From positions 1 through 48,740 of the forward strand of contig CANQAG010000010.1 in assembly GCA_947588815.1 (NCBI GenBank): DNA of 48,740 nucleotides. Direction: 5' to 3'. This DNA is from an uncultured Bacilli bacterium (GTDB lineage: Bacteria; Bacillota_I; Bacilli_A; RFN20; CAG-449). Numbering within the stretch: position 1 is the first letter of the stretch; every line of letters begins with the position of its first letter. Below the pieces are notes generated by a model. The model was not told where the DNA came from and searched no databases. It saw only the letters and a program-made list of their open reading frames with translations. A program made the translations under genes and the position numbers. Positions 17,409-24,429 of this stretch are shown piece by piece.

Positions 17409-19546
17409 GTTATCGTGATTTATTTAAAGCTGAACTGAAAAGCGATCATTTAATCGAAATCAGCGTCGCCAAATCTTATAATGGTCGCGGTTGCGAAAAA
17501 TTTTATTTGTACGACTACGATCAACTGATGGGTGAATTAAAGATCGTCTCGAAAAGTGAATCTTTGCATTCATTTAAATACATCGTTAGCAGCCATCCCG
17601 ATTTAAAGATCGGTCACAATTATTTTATTTACGATGAAAGAAACTCGCGTTTTCCGCTTAATTATTCGATTATGATGCGCGATGATCGTTACATCTTTTC
17701 GTATTATTCCGATGAAAAAATGGGAGCTACCTACTTTAAAGATCACACTGATTTCGCGCTTTTTTCTCCCCAAGCTTCTGAAGCCTACGTCTTTTATTTT
17801 AAAGGCGAAGAGCTGTTTTCGATGCGGATGATCAAAAATCAAAAAACCGGAGTCTTCAACGTGACGGTAAAGGGAGATTTGGAACGCTATTACTATTATT
17901 ACGTCGTTAATGTCAACGGGGAAATTGTCTCCGCTAACGATCCATATGCTAGAAGTTTCAACACCAATTCGATCCGCGGCATGATCGTCAATCCCGAAGC
18001 GGTCGCCGTCGATTTGCATTTAGAAGATTTGCCGGATTTTGAAAAACCTACCGACGCAATCATTTATGAAATGTCGATTCGCGATATGACGAGTTTTAAA
18101 GATACGTCGCTTATTAACAAAGGAAAATATTTAGGGTTAACCGAACATGGCTTGACTACCAAAAAGGGCTTACCGATCGGTATCGATTACATAAAATCCT
18201 TAGGAGTCACCCACGTTCAAATCATGCCGATGTATGACTTTTTGACCACTAACGATCTCTATCCTGAAAACACGTATAACTGGGGTTATGATCCGTTGAA
18301 TTACAATAGCCCTGAAGGTAGTTTTGCAACCGATCCTAGCGACCCATATTGCCGGATCATCGAGATGAAAAAGATGATCGGCGAATTCCATAAAGCGGGA
18401 ATTAGAGTCGTGATGGACGTCGTTTACAATCACATGTTCTGTCGTGAAACCAGTCCTTTTGATATCTTGTGTCCCGATTACTATTTTAGGTACAATTTTG
18501 ACGGAACGCCTTCAAACGGCTCTTTTTGCGGCAACGACTTAGAAAGCCGTCATCCGATGGTACGGAAATTTATCGTTGATAGCTGTCTCTATTGGGTCAA
18601 AGAATTCGGAATCGACGGTTTCCGATTTGACCTTATGGGAATTTTAGATATCGATACCATGAATCTTATCGAAAGCGAGTGTCGAAAAATTCGAAAAGAT
18701 TTCATCATTTACGGAGAAGGTTGGGATATGCCAACGGCCTTAAGCAATCATGAAAAAGCCAAAACCGCCAACGCTTTTAAAATGCCGTCGATCGGATTCT
18801 TTAATGATCGTTTTCGCGATACCGTGAAAGGCGGTTCTTCCGATCATGAACTGGAACATCGCGGTTATCTATTAGGTGATAGCAATTATATCGATGGTTT
18901 TAAGCACACGTTTATCGGATCTTCAACTGCCATCAGCTTCCCGCCTTTATTCATCAATCCGTCACAGTCGATAAATTACGTTGAATGTCACGATAACGCG
19001 ACGCTTTTCGATAAAATCATCAAATCCAATAAGGATGAGGACATCAAGGATCAACTGAAACGGATTAAATTGATCAATGCGATGACGATTTTCAGTTTCG
19101 GGATTCCTTTCATTCATAGCGGACAAGAAATCGGAGCTACCAAAAACGGAGTCTACAATTCATATAACTCCCCGGATAATATCAACCAATTTAATTACAA
19201 TTTACTCGATGAACGAGTTGAATTATATCGCTATACCAAAGATGCGATCGCCTTTAGAAAGCAATCGCCGTTTATGCGTTTGGATGAAAACGAAAAGATC
19301 ATGTCGATGATCAGTTTCGTAAATTTACCTTCCGGGGCATTGCTCATCGAATTGAAAAACGACGAGATGATTCTACCATATCGAGCTTTAAAAATTTTCG
19401 TCAATCCCAGTCACGATAGCGTCGCTTACGATTTGGACGACTATTATCAAGTGCTGTTTAACGAAGCCGGAATGTTAAAGCAACCGTTATATGCCCAGCA
19501 TTTAGTGATCAATGCGATCACTTGTCTTGTGTGTGCCAAACTTTGA
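17405..19546 (+). CDS. pulA: Type I pullulanase (GH13), glycogen/starch debranching
   Basis: Cleaves alpha-1,6 linkages in pullulan, limit dextrins or glycogen. The 713 residues begin with beta-rich domains (including a CBM48-like module, about 100-190) and continue with a GH13 barrel. The YNWGYDP signature of pullulanase is at about 290-297. Catalytic residues are D409 in GFRFDLMG, E438 in YGEGWD and D530 in VECHDN. There is no signal peptide or LPXTG, so the enzyme is cytoplasmic and probably acts on stored glycogen or imported maltodextrins. ATGA overlap with acpS puts it in the ftsK operon, an unusual place. It complements glgCDA at 30-34 kb. Confidence 0.95.
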   Translation: MSYRDLFKAELKSDHLIEISVAKSYNGRGCEKFYLYDYDQLMGELKIVSKSESLHSFKYIVSSHPDLKIGHNYFIYDERNSRFPLNYSIMMRDDRYIFSYYSDEKMGATYFKDHTDFALFSPQASEAYVFYFKGEELFSMRMIKNQKTGVFNVTVKGDLERYYYYYVVNVNGEIVSANDPYARSFNTNSIRGMIVNPEAVAVDLHLEDLPDFEKPTDAIIYEMSIRDMTSFKDTSLINKGKYLGLTEHGLTTKKGLPIGIDYIKSLGVTHVQIMPMYDFLTTNDLYPENTYNWGYDPLNYNSPEGSFATDPSDPYCRIIEMKKMIGEFHKAGIRVVMDVVYNHMFCRETSPFDILCPDYYFRYNFDGTPSNGSFCGNDLESRHPMVRKFIVDSCLYWVKEFGIDGFRFDLMGILDIDTMNLIESECRKIRKDFIIYGEGWDMPTALSNHEKAKTANAFKMPSIGFFNDRFRDTVKGGSSDHELEHRGYLLGDSNYIDGFKHTFIGSSTAISFPPLFINPSQSINYVECHDNATLFDKIIKSNKDEDIKDQLKRIKLINAMTIFSFGIPFIHSGQEIGATKNGVYNSYNSPDNINQFNYNLLDERVELYRYTKDAIAFRKQSPFMRLDENEKIMSMISFVNLPSGALLIELKNDEMILPYRALKIFVNPSHDSVAYDLDDYYQVLFNEAGMLKQPLYAQHLVINAITCLVCAKL

Positions 19547-19583
19547 GACAACTTCAAACGAAACTTGAGATTCAATTTAAGTG

Positions 19584-19612
19584 ACCTCCGTTACAATAAA
19601 AGAAGCGGAGGT
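19584..19612 (+). promoter_or_regulatory. Hairpin covering the ribosome binding site of the SSB-like gene
   Basis: ACCTCCG (19584-19590) pairs perfectly with CGGAGGT (19606-19612), and the right arm contains the GGAGG ribosome site 7 bases before the ATG at 19619. Five T follow the stem, so it could also be a weak terminator for pulA. Either way, the fold would hide the site and tie translation to opening of the stem. Confidence 0.55.
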
Positions 19613-19618
19613 TTTTAT

Positions 19619-19912
19619 ATGATTAATTCAGTTACATTGCTAGGAATCTTAAAAGAACGCGACCAAGATGAAGAGGCGATTCGCTATTTGGCGGTCGAAA
19701 GGGACTATAAGGATAGTCACGGTCATTTTGAATGTGATCGACTACCGCTTATGTATTGGACTCGCGATCAAAAAAACGTCCTTTTTTCCTTGCCGGAAGA
19801 AAGTTTGGTGGTGATTCGCGGAAGAATTGAAACGCAGAACAAAATCGCTATAATTATAGTAGAGAGTTTGAACTTAGTCCTCGGTTCTGGAGGTAAGATC
19901 GAATCTCTTTAA
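19619..19912 (+). CDS. Short single-stranded-DNA-binding (OB-fold) protein
   Basis: A 97-residue protein resembling the OB-fold of SSB: MINSVTLLGILKER at the start, a strand-rich middle, and VVIRGRIETQNKIAIIIVESLNLV near the end, which parallels the L-V-x-G-R-I-E...I-V-V-E segment of SSB. It lacks the acidic C-terminal tail of replicative SSB that recruits partner proteins, so it is likely a minor paralogue or a PriB-like protein. Start chosen at the ATG after GGAGG; upstream residues in frame lie within the hairpin. It is followed after 9 bases by plsC, probably in the same transcript. Fold call is fairly firm, cellular role is not. Confidence 0.7.
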   Translation: MINSVTLLGILKERDQDEEAIRYLAVERDYKDSHGHFECDRLPLMYWTRDQKNVLFSLPEESLVVIRGRIETQNKIAIIIVESLNLVLGSGGKIESL

Positions 19913-19921
19913 GGAGGAGTT

Positions 19922-20671
19922 ATGCTCAAGTATGTCAAAGCGGTGATTTTGCTACTTCCTCGATTGCTAGTTTCTTATGTTTGGATTTTTCGATATTCGC
20001 GACATCCGGAACGTTTCTCATATTTGAAACGTTACGAAAAATCGTCGAAGATTTGCGCTAAAGTTTTAAAAGCATTCAATGTTAAATATTATATTGACGG
20101 GTATGAAAATCTGCCATGTGAACAAAGTTACTTGTTGACACCCAATCATCAATCGGTCGCAGATCCTTTGGTTTTCCTAGCGATTTTTAAAGAACCGACC
20201 ACTTTCGTGGCAAAGAAGGAAATCGAAAAATATCCGTTGATTGGAAGAATCGTAAAAGCCATCAATGGGGAATTTATCGATCGCGATAATTTACGTCAGG
20301 AAATGAATGTGATGAAAGCGATTAAAAAATCGCTATTATACGATAATCGCCGATGGATTATTTTTCCGGAAGGTACCCGTACTAAAGATAAGAATATGGA
20401 ACTTGGCGAATTCAAAGCCGGAGCTTTAAAACCGGCGCTATCGACCGAAAAGAAGATCGTACCGGTCGCTATATACGGGACATTTAGAGTCTTTGATACA
20501 AAATATAAAAACCGGGAATTCCCGGTTCAAATACGCTTTTTAGAGCCTATTGATCCTTCTCAATATCAAGGGACGAGCGGTACTGAAATTGCTCCTTTAA
20601 TCGAAAAAAGGATTCGTGAAGAAGTCGATAAGATGCGTCTTCGCGATCAAGAGTTAGTTAAAAAATTATAA
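19922..20671 (+). CDS. plsC: 1-acyl-sn-glycerol-3-phosphate acyltransferase
   Basis: Acylates lysophosphatidic acid to phosphatidic acid in membrane phospholipid synthesis. The 249 residues open with a hydrophobic anchor (about 5-25). The acyltransferase H-x4-D motif is NHQSVAD (H76, D81), and the glycerophosphate-binding motif is FPEGTR (about 148-153). ATG follows AAGGAGGAG. It sits behind the SSB-like gene and meets a convergent gene at its 3' end, overlapping by 6 bases. Together with acpS, this gives two lipid genes in the neighbourhood. Confidence 0.95.
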   Translation: MLKYVKAVILLLPRLLVSYVWIFRYSRHPERFSYLKRYEKSSKICAKVLKAFNVKYYIDGYENLPCEQSYLLTPNHQSVADPLVFLAIFKEPTTFVAKKEIEKYPLIGRIVKAINGEFIDRDNLRQEMNVMKAIKKSLLYDNRRWIIFPEGTRTKDKNMELGEFKAGALKPALSTEKKIVPVAIYGTFRVFDTKYKNREFPVQIRFLEPIDPSQYQGTSGTEIAPLIEKRIREEVDKMRLRDQELVKKL

Positions 20672-21112
20672 TTTGATGCCTGGATAACGATTTTGAAATT
20701 CTGTTTCGTCGATCGTTTGAGGGCATCTTTTTTTCAATTCTTGACCGAGAGTATTTTCTTTGTCAGTTACTAATGCAAGGGAGCGACCATCGTAAAAATA
20801 AATCGTCAAGTGATGTCCCTTTAAGGCATGATGGTCAGCGATAAAAATCACATCTTTATAGTCGTAAACAGTGGTTTTAGAAATCGTTTTGTAAGTAAAG
20901 GAATGGTTTTCCATCAAATATTCCGTTTTAATGAGCATTAAAGCGGTGTAAATGATCGAGATGACAAGGATAGCGCCTAGTATTAAAAAACCTTCGATAG
21001 GCATTGTTATATGTTGAAAATCAAAATAAATCAAAAAGATGATAATCATAGCGATTAAGGTAATTACACTATTGGAAATCAAAGGTATTTTGATATAAGG
21101 TTTAATTTTCAT
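20666..21112 (-). CDS. Hypothetical membrane protein, two transmembrane segments
   Basis: Not recognised. The 148 residues start MKIKPYIKIPL, with two membrane segments (about residues 12-30 and 38-58) and then a soluble beta-rich domain (YLMENHSFTYKT... DGRSLALVTDK), which could be a small PH-like domain. I chose the inner ATG at 21112 because GAGGT lies 8 bases before it on the minus strand; an ATG 10 codons earlier has no such site. It is convergent with plsC and overlaps its stop. The gene is more AT-rich than plsC, like the pocket to its right. Confidence 0.65.
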   Translation of the reverse strand: MKIKPYIKIPLISNSVITLIAMIIIFLIYFDFQHITMPIEGFLILGAILVISIIYTALMLIKTEYLMENHSFTYKTISKTTVYDYKDVIFIADHHALKGHHLTIYFYDGRSLALVTDKENTLGQELKKRCPQTIDETEFQNRYPGIKL

Positions 21113-21403
21113 GTTGTTGACCTCGCAATATGAGTTTAACACAAGTCATATCGCATTAAAATAATTATAAAAAATGAAAATAGTTTATTTATAAACCTTT
21201 ATTAAAAGAGTTAATATTTTTAAAATTGATAAATTTAAAAATTTTATGAAGCGATGTAACAATATAATTAAAATTTGCAAATTAACTTTTAACATTAATA
21301 ATAAAAACGATTCAATCACAATTAATCTGTTATTAATACTGTTAATAATTTTATAATTAAAATGAAAAAAATTATTAAATTTAATTATAAACCGGAGGTA
21401 AAA
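21113..21403. other. AT-rich intergenic stretch between divergent genes
   Basis: About 290 bases, strikingly AT-rich, with long A and T runs. Nothing coding is seen. A -10-like TATAAT at 21352-21357, about 50 bases before the lipoprotein gene, is a plausible promoter element but I see no good -35. CGGAGGT (about 21393-21399) is the ribosome site for the gene at 21404. Confidence 0.5.
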
Positions 21404-21943
21404 ATGAAAATATCACATGGTGTAAAAATACTATCGGCATTACTGATGGCGATGACTACCTTAGGTGGTTGTACAAGTACAGAAAGTAATGGGTCATATG
21501 TAGATTTAAAGTCATTAAATATTATATATGATTTAGATGAAACAAATCATACATATACTGTTATCGGTGTTAAAGATAGGCAAGTAGAAGATTTAGATTT
21601 GCCGAGACTATTGACTATTGATAATGTTACATATGAATTAGAAAGTATAGGAGCTTATGCATTTTATGATTGCGGTTTTATTAATACAATTACGATTCCA
21701 AATAGTGTTACAAGTATAGGAGTTTATGCATTCGAATATTGTTATTCTTTAGAAAGTATTATTATTCCAAATAGTGTTACAAGTATAGGATACTCTGCAT
21801 TCGAATATTGTTATTCCCTAACCATCTATTGTGAAGCATCATCAAAGCCAAGTGGATGGCATAGTCATTGGAATTACAATTTTCGTGGAACAGTTTACTG
21901 GGGAGATGAATGGCATTATGAAAACGGAGTGCCGACACGTTAA
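21404..21943 (+). CDS. Leucine-rich-repeat (BspA type) lipoprotein
   Basis: Surface lipoprotein of 179 residues. A signal peptide with lipobox TLGGC ends at Cys 23 (counting from MKISHG), so it would be processed by the LspA in this window. The second half carries LRR_5/BspA-like 23-residue units: GAYAFYDCGFINT, then two almost identical units ITIPNSVTSIGxxAFEYCYSL. BspA-type repeats are common on gut bacteria and mediate adhesion in known cases. The C-terminal part (WHSHWNYNFRGTVYWGDEWHYENG) is aromatic-rich and has no assignment. The inner ATG was chosen because of CGGAGGT upstream and a proper signal peptide. Base use is much more AT-rich than neighbours, suggesting transfer or fast evolution. 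It is short for the family. Confidence 0.85.
   Translation: MKISHGVKILSALLMAMTTLGGCTSTESNGSYVDLKSLNIIYDLDETNHTYTVIGVKDRQVEDLDLPRLLTIDNVTYELESIGAYAFYDCGFINTITIPNSVTSIGVYAFEYCYSLESIIIPNSVTSIGYSAFEYCYSLTIYCEASSKPSGWHSHWNYNFRGTVYWGDEWHYENGVPTR
21695..21832 (+). repeat. Two tandem 69-bp direct repeats in the LRR lipoprotein gene
   Basis: Copies start at 21695 and 21764, exactly 69 bp (23 codons) apart, each opening with ATTCCAAATAGTGTTACAAG. They are nearly identical at DNA level, including synonymous positions, so the duplication is recent. Copy number could vary by slippage. Confidence 0.85.
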
Positions 21944-22373
21944 ATAAATAGACCTTAATCAAGTTAGTCCCAGTTATTGATTTTTAACTAAAAGTAGGAT
22001 AACAAGATATTTTATGCTACGAAATTTTTTATGTTTTAGTTTACAATTATAAGATGAAAAATCCTATGCTTTTGCATATGAACGTTTGAAAAAGAGAAGA
22101 ATCGTTCCCTAAGAACGCGATTTGTTTTTGAAGGAATCTGCGCGAGAAGAAGTAGTGGGAAGCGATAATTAAAGATTCTATAGAGTATGAAACATTTAAT
22201 AATTATTATCTTATTGAATTTTGCTTTTAAAGTATTTTTTTGTTTGCAATTATTTTTAAAATTTTACTTTTAATTAAACTATGAAAATAACTATGAAAAA
22301 ATGCAAAATAAATTGCTTTTTAGACTATCTTTAAGGCATTTTTTTTGATATGATAATCGCAGGAGGTTTTAAC
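21944..22373. other. 430-base intergenic region before jetA
   Basis: AT-rich at both ends with a less AT-rich island at about 22053-22172 (described separately). A hairpin-forming stretch AATCGTTC-CCTAA-GAACGCGATT is at about 22101-22123. A -10-like TATGAT/GATAAT lies at 22349-22357, close to the jetA ribosome site AGGAGG (22361-22366), but I see no convincing -35. No RNA gene was recognised. Confidence 0.45.
22053..22172 (+). pseudogene. Possible remnant of a coding gene
   Basis: One frame reads DEKSYAFAYERLKKRRIVP, a TAA stop at 22110-22112, then ERDLFLKESAREEVVGSDN and a second stop. Composition resembles coding DNA more than the AT-rich flanks. There is no start codon or ribosome site, and the family is not recognisable. 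It might equally be chance or a structured RNA. Confidence 0.25.
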
Positions 22374-23813
22374 ATGAATTTATTTAATAAAATTCCTGAG
22401 AACTTCTTCTCGATTTTGTCATCAAAAAATAAGAATATCTATGGTGTCGCTTTAGTCGCATTGTATGATTGTCTGACAATATATCGCAATAAAATCCGTA
22501 AGGCTGATTACATTGATCTTTTAAAAGGACGAATCGATAAAGATTTGGAAACTTTCGATGTTTCAGTAGAGGGTGATGTCGATGACGATATCATTTTTCA
22601 ACCCACTTTACAATCAAAAATCAATCTAGTCTTTAGACGTTTGGTCGATACCGGATGGATTGTGGTAGATGTGGATTTTAAAACGGGCGTCGAGTATGTT
22701 TTGGTACCCAGTTATTCGGTAGCATTGCTTAAAATCATTTATGAATTCGTCGATTCGTCTTCGACGCGTTACGTAAGCAATGTTCATTCCACTTACATTG
22801 AATTGAAAAATGCCGATGAAGAACAACCAGAATACATGTATAAAGCATTGAATGACGCTATGGCGCGTACTAAAGATCTTTCGCTTCAAATGACGACCTT
22901 AGATCATTCAATCCGCGTGTTTCAAAATCAACTGTCGACGATTTTTACACCAAACGACGTATTGAAACAACACTTTGATATTGCTAGAGAAGATGTCTTG
23001 GATCCTTTATATCATCCGTTAAAGACTACGGATTCGATAATTCTTTACAGCGAACCGATCAATATCATCCTTAAACGCTGGATGATTACTCCAAGTGTTC
23101 TAGAAAAAATTGCCGAGCAGGCTAAGGTTGAACAACCCGAAGCAACACTAGAGGAACTTCAAAGTCAAATTATCGATAAAATAAACTATATCCGCGATAC
23201 TTATTCTCGTTTATCGCTAGAAATGAACGAAATTGATAAGACGCGTGCCGCTTACACTAAAGCGAGTGCCGAAAAAGTCATTTATTTGAATAACAGCGAC
23301 AAATCAATCAAAGGAAAGCTAGAGACGATTTTTCTTGCTGTTGCTAAAGCTGAAGCCGGTGAGCGATATGAAAAAGGGCAATCATACCCTTCAATCATTC
23401 GCGATATCACGAATTCGGTAACGCTATTCCGTCAATGTTATTTTGATGCTGATAGTTTGCAAAAACCGATTCATCGTAGCGAACGTGTCGAAACTGCGCC
23501 TTTAACGATCGAAGAAGAAGGCGAAAGCAACGATTTCTCTTCGATTATCGGTGAGGAAGACTTGATGTTTACCGACGATAAAGTTCTCGATTTTATGGAT
23601 GAGGCTTTCGGCGATAACGATAAAGTTATGGTTTCCGAACTCGATATTAAAAACATCAATGACTTTATCTATTTGATTCTCGGTACTGTTAAATCCAACG
23701 ACTATAATTCGTTTTATAGCATCGATTATCAAAAGACGATCGATCAATTTGTCAACGAAAAATTTTCGATGCCAAACTACACTTTTGAAAGAAGGGAGAC
23801 TAAGAATGTTTGA
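22374..23813 (+). CDS. jetA: JetA/MksF-like kleisin subunit of an SMC complex (Wadjet type)
   Basis: A 479-residue protein resembling the Wadjet JetA (DUF5716) family, the kleisin-like counterpart of MukF/MksF. The N-terminal winged-helix-like region begins LFNKIPENFFSILSSKNKNIYGVALVALYDCL. The middle is helical and coiled-coil rich (about 160-330), and an acidic segment (about 380-430) precedes the C-terminal domain. ATG at 22374 follows AGGAGG; an earlier in-frame ATG at 22350 was rejected because the ribosome site lies after it. It overlaps jetB by 8 bases. In studied systems this subunit bridges the JetC ATPase heads and binds the JetB dimer. Codon use matches the housekeeping genes around it. 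Fast-evolving family, so the call leans on gene order as well. Confidence 0.85.
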   Translation: MNLFNKIPENFFSILSSKNKNIYGVALVALYDCLTIYRNKIRKADYIDLLKGRIDKDLETFDVSVEGDVDDDIIFQPTLQSKINLVFRRLVDTGWIVVDVDFKTGVEYVLVPSYSVALLKIIYEFVDSSSTRYVSNVHSTYIELKNADEEQPEYMYKALNDAMARTKDLSLQMTTLDHSIRVFQNQLSTIFTPNDVLKQHFDIAREDVLDPLYHPLKTTDSIILYSEPINIILKRWMITPSVLEKIAEQAKVEQPEATLEELQSQIIDKINYIRDTYSRLSLEMNEIDKTRAAYTKASAEKVIYLNNSDKSIKGKLETIFLAVAKAEAGERYEKGQSYPSIIRDITNSVTLFRQCYFDADSLQKPIHRSERVETAPLTIEEEGESNDFSSIIGEEDLMFTDDKVLDFMDEAFGDNDKVMVSELDIKNINDFIYLILGTVKSNDYNSFYSIDYQKTIDQFVNEKFSMPNYTFERRETKNV

Positions 23814-24420
23814 AGAAACATACAACAAATTACAGGAACATGAACGTGATGATTTTGCACGAATCGTCAATGAGTTGATGCTAAAATCATTCTTACTTCG
23901 TGAAAACTATGACCGTCATAGCAAGATGATAAAATCCAATCGCGATTATTATTTTGTCGAACGCAACATCGATTTAATCCGCGAATATTTATCTTACACG
24001 GGGTGGATTATTGAAAAAGATTCCCGCCTTGGGGTAATTATGATCACCAATCAATTTCAAGATAATCGCATTCGTCTCGATTTTATGACCTCGCTTGTTA
24101 TATATTGCTTACGCTACGCTTATGAGTGCGAAAAAGAGAAAAACCAAACGGCCTCCGAAGTATATTTTAGCGCGGCTGAAGTCAATAAAATTCTTAGCGA
24201 TAAATCGCTAGTGCGAAGCGATAAGAAAATCCCACAGACTACTTTTGCCGCTTCTTATCGACTTTTGGAACAACACAATATCATCGCTAGAATTTCAGGG
24301 GAATATCGCGAGCGCAACTTGCAATTCTATATTCTTCCTTCAATTTTATATGTGATTGACAATGAAAGAATCAACAAGATCTTCGAAGACATTCAAAACT
24401 TCGAAGGCGAAGAATTTTAG
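23806..24420 (+). CDS. jetB: JetB/MksE-like KITE subunit (DUF4194 type)
   Basis: A 204-residue protein in the place and with the size of JetB/MksE (DUF4194), the tandem winged-helix subunit that bridges kleisin and SMC. Recognisable elements include LMLKSFLLRENYD near the start and RYAYECEKEKNQTASEVYFSAAEVNKIL in the middle. A further winged-helix-like segment TTFAASYRLLEQHNIIARIS is followed by FYILPSILYVID near the C-terminus. The ATG at 23806 follows GAAGGGAG, the ribosome site at about 23790-23797. It overlaps jetA by 8 bases and jetC follows after 9 bases with its own AGGAGG. No sign of damage. Confidence 0.85.
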   Translation: MFEETYNKLQEHERDDFARIVNELMLKSFLLRENYDRHSKMIKSNRDYYFVERNIDLIREYLSYTGWIIEKDSRLGVIMITNQFQDNRIRLDFMTSLVIYCLRYAYECEKEKNQTASEVYFSAAEVNKILSDKSLVRSDKKIPQTTFAASYRLLEQHNIIARISGEYRERNLQFYILPSILYVIDNERINKIFEDIQNFEGEEF

Positions 24421-24429
24421 GAGGCCAAC

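Noticed and set aside
17603-18019. Antisense reading frame of 138 codons over pulA
   Set aside because: It mirrors conserved pullulanase coding sequence; His/Ile-rich composition is a shadow of GAT/ATC codons.
21695-21832. Possible CRISPR-like or intergenic repeat
   Set aside because: The repeats are in frame, directly adjacent without spacers, and encode LRR_5 units.
22313-22357. Promoter for jetABC using TTGCTT at 22313
   Set aside because: The distance to the -10-like TATGAT is about 30 bp, far too long; no other -35 is convincing.
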